Positions 17,217-26,638 of a DNA stretch of 64,000 nucleotides are shown one piece after another. This stretch comes from GYS-P2D sp964414425. Its GTDB lineage: Bacteria > Bacteroidota > Bacteroidia > Chitinophagales > Saprospiraceae. The translations under genes and the position numbers were made by a program. The stretch lies in assembly GCA_964414425.1 (NCBI GenBank), contig CAYPWL010000014.1, forward strand, positions 14,288 to 78,287. Reading direction: 5' to 3'. The notes beneath the pieces were generated by a model that made no database searches, was not told the origin of the DNA, and worked only from the letters and a program-made list of their open reading frames with translations. How positions within the stretch are numbered: the first letter of the stretch is position 1; every line of letters starts with the position of its first letter.

Positions 17217-17923
17217 TCCGATTCGAAACTTTTCCTTATGAGACGTAAATCAGCAATCGTATTAAGGCTACTTACTGTTCGATTCGTATGTACACAATGT
17301 ACTTGATATCCAGACTCTAACCATCGCATTTGTTCAAGAGATCGTGCCTTCTCTAAGTTCGTCTCCGGCAGCCGAGCTATCTCTTGGAGTATCGCATTTT
17401 TATATGCGTAAACTCCATGATGACCATAGTACATCACATTATTACTGAGGATATCTCGTATAAAATCTATCGCCACCTGCTTTTCATCCAATAATGCCTT
17501 AACGACAGAATGATCAGTGATCTGATGTTCTTCAAGAGGTCCAACCAAAGTGCCGATCTTCATATCCTTAAACTGCTCAAATGAGCGAAGCAGAGATTCA
17601 ACATCAGCAGCGGAAATATCATATTCATCAGCTTGAACATTCACCACAATATCTTGATGAGGATAGTCACTTGCGACATCAGCAATTCGCTCAGTACCAT
17701 TGTTGTAATGCCTATTGCTATACTTCACATGGAAATTGCCATATCCTTCGATCAACTGCTGTATAAACGGAGTATCAGTTGTGACGACTACCTCATGATC
17801 TTGCTGCAGAGACTGTAGCTGATAGAGTAGATATAAAATGATTTCCTTACCAGAGATTTTTTGAATCAACTTCTGCGGCAGGCGGCTCGATCTAAGTCGA
17901 GCAGGTACAACTATTAACGCCAC
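17213..17923 (-). CDS. kdsB: 3-deoxy-manno-octulosonate cytidylyltransferase (KdsB) or close relative
   Basis: 236 residues. Nucleotide-binding motif PARLRSSRLPQKLI at 7-20, NGTERIADV at 75-83, VNVQADE at 94-100 and the later HHGVYAYKNAIL and LEQMRWLESGYQV are laid out as in KdsB, which makes CMP-Kdo for lipopolysaccharide. Usual KdsB has VNVQGDEP; here the glycine is alanine and the proline is absent, so the enzyme is divergent and could act on a related sugar acid. A waaA gene at 32534 provides the matching Kdo transferase. First gene of the operon with the sulfotransferase and prmC. Confidence 0.75.
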   Translation of the reverse strand: MALIVVPARLRSSRLPQKLIQKISGKEIILYLLYQLQSLQQDHEVVVTTDTPFIQQLIEGYGNFHVKYSNRHYNNGTERIADVASDYPHQDIVVNVQADEYDISAADVESLLRSFEQFKDMKIGTLVGPLEEHQITDHSVVKALLDEKQVAIDFIRDILSNNVMYYGHHGVYAYKNAILQEIARLPETNLEKARSLEQMRWLESGYQVHCVHTNRTVSSLNTIADLRLIRKSFESE

Positions 17924-17982
17924 GAGCTTTTAGAATTTAAAATGAACACTGTTAATGAAATACATATTACAATTTATAATAA

Positions 17983-17990
17983 TATATTTG
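17983..17990 (+). promoter_or_regulatory. Bacteroidota -7 promoter element for the LysM gene
   Basis: TATATTTG fits TAnnTTTG and lies 22 bases upstream of the ATG at 18013, in the 89-base gap to the divergent kdsB gene. No convincing -33 element is seen. Confidence 0.5.
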
Positions 17991-18012
17991 CATAATCTGA
18001 TGAACCTAAGAT

Positions 18013-18966
18013 ATGTTTAGAACTATACTCCTCTTGATGTTATCCACATCGATTATCGCTCAAGATGATCAATATACTGCGGAATATCATAAAGACTTCG
18101 GTCTTATCATTACTCATGAAATAAGTGCTGGTCAAACTATCTATGGCTTAACCAAACATTTCGGCGGCGATGTTGATCATACTATTGCGTTGAATGATGC
18201 TCTGGATTTTACAGAAGTTAGTATCGGAGATCAATTGCGATTTGTTTTACACACACAGCTGATAGAGCCGCAATGGTCCGAGGAGTATGGCACTCCCGTT
18301 TACAACGTTGTACAGAAAGGAAAAACGCTCTACTCTATCGCCAAAATATATGCTCGGCAAGATGTCCAGACACTCATGTCAATCAATCAATTATCTAATT
18401 CTAATCTCAAACCAGGACAAAAGTTACTATTGGGATATATCTCACAGCCATATACATCGACTTACTTTCCTACAGTGACTGTAGAAGAAAACCCTCAATC
18501 GACTCAGCAACCACTGATACCTACAACTAAAAAGCGACAAGAGCTTGCCGTTATTTCGCAAATAAAAGAGATTGATCCTTTACTGATTCAAACTCATCAC
18601 CAAGATATGAGTCACCTTGTCCGAACTGACTATGTTGATTCCGACAACAGATTAATTGGAGTCGAGTTAGATACGGCCTCAATAGCCACAACTGAACCAC
18701 ATCAATTCACTCATGAGAAAGGATTGGCGTATTGGCAGACAATCAATTCTAATAGTAAAGATTTAATTGTATTGCATAAGAATGCTCCTGTAAATGAGTC
18801 TATTACATTGTTTAATCCGATGATGGGTAGAGAGGTTAAAGCAACAGTAGTAGCTCCAATACCGGAAAAATCTTATCCAGATAACATAAGTATTGTAATT
18901 TCGCCGGCGGTCGCAGAAGCTTTAGGAGCTCTCGACAAAAGATTTATCGTCGAAATGACTTACTGA
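18013..18966 (+). CDS. Secreted LysM-domain protein with C-terminal RlpA-like (double-psi barrel) domain
   Basis: 317 residues with a signal peptide ending at IIAQ (~16). A degenerate first LysM lies at ~35-77 (HEISAGQTIYGLTKHF) and a clear second one at ~96-141 (YNVVQKGKTLYSIAKIYA...LKPGQKLLLGY). A low-complexity linker (~142-200) follows. The last ~65 residues (LHKNAPVNESITLFNPMMGR ... SPAVAEALGALDKRFIVEMTY) match the pattern of the RlpA double-psi barrel, but the catalytic-type aspartate of lytic RlpA is not obvious. It probably binds periplasmic peptidoglycan. It ends four bases before the cystathionine synthase start, so the two may be cotranscribed. Confidence 0.8.
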   Translation: MFRTILLLMLSTSIIAQDDQYTAEYHKDFGLIITHEISAGQTIYGLTKHFGGDVDHTIALNDALDFTEVSIGDQLRFVLHTQLIEPQWSEEYGTPVYNVVQKGKTLYSIAKIYARQDVQTLMSINQLSNSNLKPGQKLLLGYISQPYTSTYFPTVTVEENPQSTQQPLIPTTKKRQELAVISQIKEIDPLLIQTHHQDMSHLVRTDYVDSDNRLIGVELDTASIATTEPHQFTHEKGLAYWQTINSNSKDLIVLHKNAPVNESITLFNPMMGREVKATVVAPIPEKSYPDNISIVISPAVAEALGALDKRFIVEMTY

Positions 18967-18970
18967 CTTT

Positions 18971-20329
18971 ATGGATATAAAAAACAACATCCTTGAAACT
19001 ATCGGTAATACGCCTTTAGTAAGACTGAACAAGGTTACCTCACATATCGAAGCAACAGTTCTGGCTAAAGTAGAATACTTCAATCCTGGCCACTCTATCA
19101 AAGATAGGATGGCATTGAAGATGGTAGAGGTAGAAGAAAAAGCTGGCCGTCTCAAGCCAGGTGGCACCATCATAGAGTGTACCTCAGGTAATACTGGGAT
19201 GGGTATAGCTCTTGCTGCTGCGGTCAAAGGTTACAAATGCATATTTACCACCAGTGATAAGCAATCAAAAGAAAAGATTGATATGCTTAAAGCGATAGGT
19301 GCAGAAGTTATTGTCTGCCCCACTGATGTGAGACCAGAGGATCCCAAGTCATATTATTCTGTGGCAGAGCGCTTAAGCAATGAGATTCCTAACAGCGTTT
19401 GGATGAATCAATACGACAATCTCGCCAATCGTCAAGCGCATTACGAGTCTACTGGACCAGAAATATGGAAACAAACAGATGGGACTATAACACACCTCTG
19501 TGTGGGAGTCGGAACGGGCGGAACGATATCGGGTACGGCCAAATATCTTAAAGAACAGAATCCTAACATCAAGATTTGGGGAGTGGACTCTTACGGCTCA
19601 GTCTTCAAAAAGTATCACGAGACTGGAATATTCGATGAAAAAGAGATTTACCCTTACGCCTTAGAAGGTGTGGGTGAAGATATCCTTCCAAAAAATGTAG
19701 ATTTTGACCTCATCGATCATTTTGAAAAGGTTACTGACAAAGATGCTGCAGTTGATGCCAGGAAATTAGCTAAAGAAGAAGGCATATTCATAGGTTACTC
19801 ATGTGGAGCGGCATTAACAGGATTGTTACAGATGGCTGATCAACTTACAAAAGATGATGTAGTCGTCTTGATCTTTCATGATCACGGTAGCAGATATGTA
19901 GGCAAAGTCTATAATGACGACTGGATGATTCAGAGAGGCTTTATGGATAAGGAACTTCGAGTTCGTGATCTACTAGCCAAGAAGAAAGATAAAACCTTCC
20001 ACTCACTCGATAAGGATGCGGCACTCAAGGAAGCGCTATCCATCATGAAAGATCAGGATATCTCACAGATGCCGATTACGTCAGATGGCGAGATTATCGG
20101 CTCCTTAACTCAGAATAAGGTTCTGAACTATATACTCGAGAATCCTCTGAAACATGCAGATCGGGCAGTGTCAGAAATCATGGATAAGGAGTTCCCTAAA
20201 ATAGCACCTGATACTCCGTTGAAGGATTTGAACAAATACATAACCCGAGAAGTGCCTGCGGTATTAACCGTAGATGCTAATAATGAGACCCAGATTATCA
20301 CTCAATACGACATTATACAGGCTCTGTAA
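18971..20329 (+). CDS. Cystathionine beta-synthase (PLP domain plus CBS pair)
   Basis: 452 residues. Residues 1-325 are a fold type II PLP enzyme: NTPLVRLN (13-20), the PLP lysine K44 in HSIKDRMA, CTSGNTGMG (70-78) and GVGTGGTISG for cofactor phosphate. Residues ~335-450 are two CBS modules (SQMPITSDGEIIGSL, ...). This arrangement is that of cystathionine beta-synthase, joining serine and homocysteine; an O-acetylserine-dependent cysteine synthase with CBS domains is the alternative. In eukaryotic enzymes the CBS pair binds S-adenosylmethionine. Length is normal. The next gene starts 11 bases downstream. Confidence 0.88.
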   Translation: MDIKNNILETIGNTPLVRLNKVTSHIEATVLAKVEYFNPGHSIKDRMALKMVEVEEKAGRLKPGGTIIECTSGNTGMGIALAAAVKGYKCIFTTSDKQSKEKIDMLKAIGAEVIVCPTDVRPEDPKSYYSVAERLSNEIPNSVWMNQYDNLANRQAHYESTGPEIWKQTDGTITHLCVGVGTGGTISGTAKYLKEQNPNIKIWGVDSYGSVFKKYHETGIFDEKEIYPYALEGVGEDILPKNVDFDLIDHFEKVTDKDAAVDARKLAKEEGIFIGYSCGAALTGLLQMADQLTKDDVVVLIFHDHGSRYVGKVYNDDWMIQRGFMDKELRVRDLLAKKKDKTFHSLDKDAALKEALSIMKDQDISQMPITSDGEIIGSLTQNKVLNYILENPLKHADRAVSEIMDKEFPKIAPDTPLKDLNKYITREVPAVLTVDANNETQIITQYDIIQAL

Positions 20330-20340
20330 TTGATTATACC

Positions 20341-21231
20341 ATGCTGGACAAAACCTGGGCAGTACTCAGGTCGATTATTTGGATCATTTTTGAGTCGGCC
20401 ATTTTTGTTATAATCTTTATGCCGCTCACGGGATTATTTACTTGGTTGGCGGATATGGTAGTGGATAGGAAAGGATCATATAGCCCTACCGAAGATCCTA
20501 TCACTACTTTGTTATTAATCTATCTACCATTGTTTCTTTCTGCCGGAGTAAGTTTATATGTTACTCATGTTCTGATTTTTAAGCGCTCATGGATCTCAAC
20601 TGGCTTTTCTAAGAAATGGTACAGCCGAGAAACTATCGTTGCTGGATTGCTGGCATTCTGCTTAATTGGTATCTGCTTCAGTATGTTATATGCCCTTGGA
20701 TATATGCGGATAGATCAGGTCTATTTTGATCCGTCGTTGTTCTTCGGATTTATGCTGTTATTTATCATTCAGGGCTCTTTTGAGGAGATCCTCAGTCGCA
20801 GCTTCATGATACCGAGTATCACGGCGTATTCTAATGTGTGGATCGCTCTATTCATCAGTTCATTAGTCTTTGCTATTCTTCACGTGTTCAATGCAAATAT
20901 TACTGTACTCAGCACTCTCAATATATTTTTAGCAGGTGTACTCTTAGGCCTACTTTATTTGAGATATGAGAGTATCTGGCCTGCCATATCTTTCCATATC
21001 GCATGGAACTTCTTTCAAGGCTCATTTTTTGGATTTGAAGTAAGCGGACTTGAAGTCTACAGCTACCTCGACACCGCAGAGATTGGCCCAGATTTCCTCA
21101 CTGGAGGACCATTTGGATTAGAAGGTTCAATCATCTGCACAATACTGTTGACCACGTATAGCGCCTTTCTCTACAAGCGGTGGTCAAAAAGTGAATCTTT
21201 CGTTCGCTTGTCGAAAAGCACACTTAATTAA
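20341..21231 (+). CDS. CPBP-family intramembrane metalloprotease
   Basis: 296 residues with about eight membrane segments. The Abi/CPBP motifs are complete: EEILSR at 148-153 (E148, E149, R153), FAILH with H181, and FHIAWNF with H219 and N223. These form the glutamate-type intramembrane protease site related to Rce1. The substrate is unknown; the family is involved in prenyl-protein processing in eukaryotes and bacteriocin self-immunity in some bacteria. Likely cotranscribed with cystathionine beta-synthase (11-base gap). Confidence 0.88.
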   Translation: MLDKTWAVLRSIIWIIFESAIFVIIFMPLTGLFTWLADMVVDRKGSYSPTEDPITTLLLIYLPLFLSAGVSLYVTHVLIFKRSWISTGFSKKWYSRETIVAGLLAFCLIGICFSMLYALGYMRIDQVYFDPSLFFGFMLLFIIQGSFEEILSRSFMIPSITAYSNVWIALFISSLVFAILHVFNANITVLSTLNIFLAGVLLGLLYLRYESIWPAISFHIAWNFFQGSFFGFEVSGLEVYSYLDTAEIGPDFLTGGPFGLEGSIICTILLTTYSAFLYKRWSKSESFVRLSKSTLN

Positions 21232-21293
21232 GAGAAGACATTGATCTAAGGATATTTCTTTTGCTATTTTAAGGTCTCAAACCCGACAATTCT

Positions 21294-22847
21294 GTGGAGG
21301 ACAGCAAGAACAAGAAAAATAACTTCTTTTCTGAATGGTTAGAGAAATTGCAACAAGAGAGTTGGCAACTCGAGCTACTCATTTCGGGATTAGCCTTGTT
21401 TGGAATCTGGGAGTCACAGAATGTAATCATCAGGTTTGACTATTATATCGATGTTTTTGCTACTTCTGACTATCGCCCATTCCTAAGGACTTTTCGCTAT
21501 TTACTTTGGTCAAGTTGGGCAATCTTCCTACTGAACCTTTTGATACATATCATACTTCGGGGTTTCTGGATCGGAGCTATTGGCCTAAGATATGTGTCTG
21601 GTGACATAGACTTTGACACACTCAACTATTCAGATCGCTTTAAGAACTATTACAAGAGCCGAATAGGAAGTTTTGATGAATACATCGAAAGAATAGAAAA
21701 GCTAAGCAGTGTAATCTTCTCTTTTACTTTTCTGCTGTTTTTCATGCTCCTGTCATTTATAGTGTTCAATATCACATTCGCTTTAGTAGCTGCCTTATTT
21801 CACAAGGTATTAGCTCCAGATTCTCGTGATATGGCTGTCGGTATGTTTAGTCTGTTCTATTATGGGTTGGGGGTAATAGTCTTAATTGATTTTTTCACGT
21901 TAGGCGCATTTAAAAAGATCAAAGAAAATACCATCTCAACTGTATATTTTTGGATCTACCGCTTCTATTCGACTGTATCCTTGTCCTTTTTTTATCGGCC
22001 ATTGCTGCTCAACTTTATTGATAATTCATACACGAGGAAGTTATTTTTCTTAGCCATACCTTATGGGATTGTATTATTCGGACTGAGTGGATTATTCTTA
22101 GAGAACTATGCTTACTTCCCTTCATTTGATAGCGATACTCGATATGCTAATCGCATCCATGCAGAGTCCATACACTACATCTATTATGATGATGAGCGTG
22201 AAGCATATTATAACACCTTTAGGCGTGATGGCGATCGCATAGATAAGCAGATAATTAACTACGCATCACTGCCCACTTATGAAATCGAAGGGTCAGAACT
22301 AAAGCTATTTCTCAGGTACACCAACAAGGACGACGAATTACTCAAAGAAGAATATCCTGATCTATATCCTTATAGAAAAAGAGGGCTAAGGCACCAACTG
22401 TTTTTCAAAAATCGTGAAGAAGACAAGAATAATAAGCTCGATTCTCTTGAAGCATTAGAAAGTAGAATCGCACGCTCCATGCTAAAAAGAGGAATTGCCC
22501 CAGAAGGAGCAGACTCGGCACTGGTAGAGAAATATAGCTGTTATTCTGAGGAAGACTTTGATCAGGTAATAGAAGAAATACGTTCTGACTACTCAAATAA
22601 AATATGGGCTCATGAAGAAGATCGAATAAAGAAGATAAAAGATGGGTTGAAGAACTTGTATTCAGTTAAATTAGACGATGCGAGTATAGTTGATGAGCTA
22701 GAATGCCAATACTACATCCATCCAAATATGAGAGAACGAGGATTAATATGCTACTACCCGATCGATACACTGTCGAGTGGAAAGCATATGCTAAAAATCA
22801 GCAAAGAAGACGCTCGAGCTATTAGGCTACCATTTAGAAAAATATAA
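21294..22847 (+). CDS. Multi-pass membrane protein of unknown function
   Basis: 517 residues from a GTG start. Five or so hydrophobic segments occupy ~25-45, 60-92, 138-187, 193-215 and 235-278; the rest (~280-517) is a highly charged soluble region rich in D/E/K and tyrosine. I do not recognise a characterised family, though the opening ESWQLELLISGLALFGIW recurs in Bacteroidota hypothetical proteins as far as I recall. It is followed after 11 bases by the DUF4199 gene in the same direction. Confidence 0.65.
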   Translation: MEDSKNKKNNFFSEWLEKLQQESWQLELLISGLALFGIWESQNVIIRFDYYIDVFATSDYRPFLRTFRYLLWSSWAIFLLNLLIHIILRGFWIGAIGLRYVSGDIDFDTLNYSDRFKNYYKSRIGSFDEYIERIEKLSSVIFSFTFLLFFMLLSFIVFNITFALVAALFHKVLAPDSRDMAVGMFSLFYYGLGVIVLIDFFTLGAFKKIKENTISTVYFWIYRFYSTVSLSFFYRPLLLNFIDNSYTRKLFFLAIPYGIVLFGLSGLFLENYAYFPSFDSDTRYANRIHAESIHYIYYDDEREAYYNTFRRDGDRIDKQIINYASLPTYEIEGSELKLFLRYTNKDDELLKEEYPDLYPYRKRGLRHQLFFKNREEDKNNKLDSLEALESRIARSMLKRGIAPEGADSALVEKYSCYSEEDFDQVIEEIRSDYSNKIWAHEEDRIKKIKDGLKNLYSVKLDDASIVDELECQYYIHPNMRERGLICYYPIDTLSSGKHMLKISKEDARAIRLPFRKI

Positions 22848-22858
22848 TAAATCACACT

Positions 22859-23404
22859 ATGAAGAATGCATTAAAACTCGGTCTCATCATGGCCGTCATA
22901 TCAACGGTCATCTCCTTAATTATCTATCTCACTGATTATTCTGTCATGTTCGATTGGAAGTTTTCAGTCATCATGATGATCGCCAATTTAATTATTGCAG
23001 TGGCCTTAGGTCGAAAGTTACTTAGACCCACCGATTACGTAGGTCTATCATATGGTGAAGCCCTCAAATATCTTTTCGTTGCTTTTATTATATCTGGTGT
23101 TATAAGTAGTGTATTCCAAATCACCATGTTTGGGAATAATAAGCAATTCAAAACAGACTTTATTGAATATTCGCAAAATGCTTCAATTGCTGGTCTTGAG
23201 TGGGGCATGGATATCGCTGGCGCGAGTGAGGCAGAAATCGAAATGGAAGTAGAAAAAATGAAAGATAAAATGGAATCTGGAGAAATACCAGAGCCAACAT
23301 TTCCCTATAAGTGGTCGAGCTTACCTGTTATGTTATTAGGCAATCTATTTGGGGCCTTAATCATTGCCTTAATTGTAGCAATATTCGTTAAGCAAAAGGG
23401 CTAG
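22859..23404 (+). CDS. DUF4199 family membrane protein
   Basis: 181 residues. Four hydrophobic helices (~5-25, 32-52, 68-92 and 155-178) with the characteristic LSYGEALKYLF after helix 2 and a charged helical loop EAEIEMEVEKMKDKMESGE (~125-144) before the last helix. This matches the DUF4199 family, which is confined mainly to Bacteroidota and has no known function. The gene ends in a perfect hairpin that is shared with the convergent peptidase gene. Confidence 0.82.
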   Translation: MKNALKLGLIMAVISTVISLIIYLTDYSVMFDWKFSVIMMIANLIIAVALGRKLLRPTDYVGLSYGEALKYLFVAFIISGVISSVFQITMFGNNKQFKTDFIEYSQNASIAGLEWGMDIAGASEAEIEMEVEKMKDKMESGEIPEPTFPYKWSSLPVMLLGNLFGALIIALIVAIFVKQKG

Positions 23405-23414
23405 CCCCTTTTGC
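23392..23414. terminator. Shared hairpin between convergent genes (probable bidirectional terminator)
   Basis: GCAAAAGGG-CTAGC-CCCTTTTGC, a perfect 9-bp stem. The plus-strand stop codon is in its loop and the minus-strand stop directly follows its right arm. The A4/T4 inside the arms gives a T-run on either strand, though none continues past the stem. Confidence 0.55.
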
Positions 23415-24467
23415 CTATTCATCTTTGTAGATACCGATATATCGTTGACCAGGCTTGGCGTATCCCCGATACATACCAGCTGAGTTAAACGGTAAGGCAA
23501 CATTGCCATATAGGTCTACAGAGATCAATCCCCCACTTCCTCCAGCATCTACGAGGGTTTTATTTACAACGTGATCACCGGCTTGCTCTACCGTCTCATG
23601 GAGATATAACATGCGTGCATGAACATCGTGAGCAACGGCGTACCTGATGAAGTACTCTCCGTGGCCCGTACAGCTAATCCCTACTGTCTGGTTATCTGCG
23701 TAAGTACCAGCACCAATGATCGGTACATCTCCAAATCGATTAAATCGTTTATTAGTCATACCTCCTGTACTTGTTCCTGCCACGATATCGCCATTGCGAT
23801 CAAGTGCTACACAACCTACCGTACCATGTTTCTTATCATCAGGCATATCGGATTCTGATAGTTCTGCGCCTCGCTCTTCGGCTAAGACTCGTTGCAGAGA
23901 CTTCCATCGGGACTCTGTATAAAAGTACTTGGGATCAACAGTCTCAATCCCTTGCTGCCGACAGAACTCCTCTGCGCCAGCACCAGTCAAAAGTACGTGC
24001 TCTGATTGCTGCATAACCGATATTGCAGCCGTAATTGGATTCTTTATAGTACTCAAGCCGCCGACTGAACCTGCATTTTTATCAGAGCCTTGCATGATGC
24101 TGGCATCCATCTCGTTGGTTCCATCATGTGTAAAGACAGCACCCTTGCCAGCATTGAAGTAAGGAGAATTTTCCAAAACGTGTATCGTTTTCTCAACGGC
24201 CTCAAGTGAAGTACCGCCATTTTTTAAGATTCCTTCTCCGACATCAAGAGCAGCAGTCAGTGCAGCTCTTATCGCTCCTTCACGTTCTGGGGTCATATTC
24301 TTCTTGAGTATGGTACCTGCACCACCATGAATAGCAATGGCATAATCTGCTCGTTCTTGTTTGTTATTAGCACCCTGCTTTGGGGTATCTGAAGATGATT
24401 CTGGCTTGCAAGACCAAATAAAAAGCAAGCTTATCAACATTAGGCTCAGGATCTTGGATACATTCAT
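23415..24467 (-). CDS. Isoaspartyl peptidase / plant-type L-asparaginase, predicted lipoprotein
   Basis: 350 residues. Ntn-hydrolase precursor with the autocleavage site DKKHGTVGCVALD, catalytic threonine T216, then GTSTGGMTNKR (231-241) and GAGTYAD. Cleavage before T216 would give alpha and beta subunits. The enzyme removes isoaspartyl residues from peptides and can hydrolyse asparagine. The N terminus has a signal peptide and lipobox LLFIWSC with C20, so it should be lipid-anchored in the envelope rather than cytoplasmic as the E. coli enzyme is usually described. Divergent from miaA. Confidence 0.88.
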   Translation of the reverse strand: MNVSKILSLMLISLLFIWSCKPESSSDTPKQGANNKQERADYAIAIHGGAGTILKKNMTPEREGAIRAALTAALDVGEGILKNGGTSLEAVEKTIHVLENSPYFNAGKGAVFTHDGTNEMDASIMQGSDKNAGSVGGLSTIKNPITAAISVMQQSEHVLLTGAGAEEFCRQQGIETVDPKYFYTESRWKSLQRVLAEERGAELSESDMPDDKKHGTVGCVALDRNGDIVAGTSTGGMTNKRFNRFGDVPIIGAGTYADNQTVGISCTGHGEYFIRYAVAHDVHARMLYLHETVEQAGDHVVNKTLVDAGGSGGLISVDLYGNVALPFNSAGMYRGYAKPGQRYIGIYKDE

Positions 24468-24475
24468 ATGTCATT

Positions 24476-24483
24476 TACATTTG
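24476..24483 (+). promoter_or_regulatory. Bacteroidota -7 promoter element for miaA
   Basis: TACATTTG fits TAnnTTTG, 27 bases before the miaA start. A TTG at 24454-24456 is at a fitting -33 distance, within the coding start of the divergent peptidase gene. Confidence 0.45.
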
Positions 24484-24510
24484 TGACTAAAATAATCAAA
24501 GCACCATTCC

Positions 24511-25413
24511 TTGTCTAATTATGTGATACATATCGGAGGTCCAACAGCAAGCGGCAAGACATCTCTAGCAGTAAATCTTGCTAAACATTATGGCTGTGAA
24601 GTCATATCTGCAGATAGTCGACAGTTCTATCGTGAGATATCCATAGGAACCGCCAAGCCAAGTGACTCCGAATTACGGGGCGTAACACATCACTTGATCG
24701 ATTCTCTAAGTATCCATGATGAGTATAGTGCAGGGCATTTTGAACGAGATGCTATACCGATCATTAACGAGATCCATAAATCACACAAACTGGTTATCGT
24801 CGCAGGAGGAACAGGACTATATCATCGAGTCATCTACGAGGGGCTTGATCACTATCCTGATGTCGATAAAAGCACCGTTGATTTCTACACGCAACAACTG
24901 CAAGAACAGGGAATAACAGTACTCCAAGAAGAGCTAGCCAAGCGTGATCCGAAGTATGCCGCTCAGGTTGATCTCAATAATGGACACCGCTTGATTAGAG
25001 CATTATCCATTATAGCATCCGCTGATAAACCCTTTAGTTCTTATCAGGCTGATCGATCTGTAGAACGCAACTTCGCATCGATCAAATTAGCAATTGAAAG
25101 GGATCGAGCACACTTGTATGATCGCATCAATGAGCGAGTAGACATAATGATGAAAAAAGGACTATTGGAAGAAGCCAAAAGTGTGTATTCTCATAAGTCA
25201 CTTAACAGTCTCAATACGGTTGGATACAAGGAGCTCTTCAGCTATTTTGATGGGATATGTGATCTTGAAACTGCGGTTGATAAAATCAAACAGCATACAC
25301 GTAATTATGCTAAGAGGCAGACTACGTGGTTCAAAAATCAAGACAATTGGGCTAAAATCAGAAGTTTAGACGATGCGCTTGAGAAAATAGACGACCAAAT
25401 CAACAAGAATTAA
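24511..25413 (+). CDS. miaA: tRNA dimethylallyltransferase MiaA
   Basis: 300 residues from TTG; a GTG twelve bases further in is an alternative that keeps the P-loop. P-loop GPTASGKTSLA (10-20), then ISADSRQFYREISIGTAKP with the catalytic-type aspartate and YSAGHFERDA. Late motifs are KGLLEEA, GYKELF and TRNYAKRQTTWF. The enzyme adds the isopentenyl group to A37 of UNN-reading tRNAs. Length is typical. The 222-base gap to gap downstream holds no gene that I can see. Confidence 0.95.
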   Translation: MSNYVIHIGGPTASGKTSLAVNLAKHYGCEVISADSRQFYREISIGTAKPSDSELRGVTHHLIDSLSIHDEYSAGHFERDAIPIINEIHKSHKLVIVAGGTGLYHRVIYEGLDHYPDVDKSTVDFYTQQLQEQGITVLQEELAKRDPKYAAQVDLNNGHRLIRALSIIASADKPFSSYQADRSVERNFASIKLAIERDRAHLYDRINERVDIMMKKGLLEEAKSVYSHKSLNSLNTVGYKELFSYFDGICDLETAVDKIKQHTRNYAKRQTTWFKNQDNWAKIRSLDDALEKIDDQINKN

Positions 25414-25635
25414 AGCATATATTACAACCTATCAAAATTTCGATCAATTGCGCTTATCTACAAAATATGACTGAAGCAAACAGTGATACAAAATTATATT
25501 TCGGTATCAAGCAGCATCAAATTTCTATACTTGGTCTTCTACAATATCGATAGCATCTCAGTGCTAACAAAGTGTGCCTTACTGAACCCATAAATCTTTT
25601 AGTTTCGTTATTTTGCATGTTCAAAATCATGAATA

Positions 25636-26634
25636 ATGGGTAATAAAATTGCTATCAACGGCTTTGGAAGAATTGGCCGATTAACGTTTAGAAACCTCCT
25701 TGAAAAGGATAACATCGAAGTCGTTGCCATCAATGACTTAACCGATAATGAGACACTTGCTCACCTTCTTAAGTTTGACAGTGCTCACGGAAAATTCGAT
25801 GGTACAATCGAAGCGACTGATGAGGCACTCATCGTAAATGGAAAAACTATTAAGGCATTCGCCGAGAGAGATCCATCTAATTTGCCATGGAGCGATCTAG
25901 GAGTTGACGTGGTTTTGGAGTGTACAGGTATATTCAGAACTAAAGAAAAAGCAGCAATGCACCTTAAAGCTGGAGCAAAAGATGTAGTGATGTCTGCACC
26001 CGCTAAAGGAGATGGAGTACAAACAATCGTCCTCGGCGTAAATGATGAAGAGTTAGATAGAAGAAAAAACGTGTTCTCTAATGCGTCGTGTACTACTAAC
26101 TGCCTCGCACCATTAATGAAAATATTAGAAGAAGAGTACGGTGTTATCTACGGAGCTATGACAACGACACATGCGTACACCTCTGATCAGCGTATCCAGG
26201 ATGCCCCTCATAGTGATCTTAGAAGAGCACGTGCAGCAGCTTACAACATCGTACCGACAAGTACAGGAGCTGCTAAGGCAGTAGGTAAAGTTGTACCTTC
26301 TGTGGATGGAAAACTATTCGCAATCGCAGTGAGAGTCCCAGTCATTACAGGTTCTATGGTAGAGCTTAACGTGAGACTTTCAAAGAAAGTCACAAAAGAA
26401 GAAATCAATGCTACATTTAAGAAATATGCCGAAGGCAAAATGAAAGGTGTGCTTGAGTTTTCTACGGATCCACTAGTGTCAAGTGACATTGTAGGCAATA
26501 AGCACTCATCCATATTTGACTCATTAATGACTGATATCAATGAGGATATGGTTAAAGTGGTGAGCTGGTACGACAACGAGGCAGGTTACTCTGCAAGATT
26601 GGCGGACTTAGCAACCTTGATCGCTAACGGATAA
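25636..26634 (+). CDS. gap: Glyceraldehyde-3-phosphate dehydrogenase, type I
   Basis: 332 residues. NAD-binding loop INGFGRIGR (7-15) and the active site SNASCTTNCLAP with C152. DLTDN at 34-38 keeps the aspartate that favours NAD+. WYDNEAGYS is near the C terminus. Central glycolytic enzyme in the cytoplasm. The gene is followed four bases later by pgk, so the two form an operon for consecutive steps of glycolysis. Confidence 0.97.
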   Translation: MGNKIAINGFGRIGRLTFRNLLEKDNIEVVAINDLTDNETLAHLLKFDSAHGKFDGTIEATDEALIVNGKTIKAFAERDPSNLPWSDLGVDVVLECTGIFRTKEKAAMHLKAGAKDVVMSAPAKGDGVQTIVLGVNDEELDRRKNVFSNASCTTNCLAPLMKILEEEYGVIYGAMTTTHAYTSDQRIQDAPHSDLRRARAAAYNIVPTSTGAAKAVGKVVPSVDGKLFAIAVRVPVITGSMVELNVRLSKKVTKEEINATFKKYAEGKMKGVLEFSTDPLVSSDIVGNKHSSIFDSLMTDINEDMVKVVSWYDNEAGYSARLADLATLIANG

Positions 26635-26638
26635 TCAT

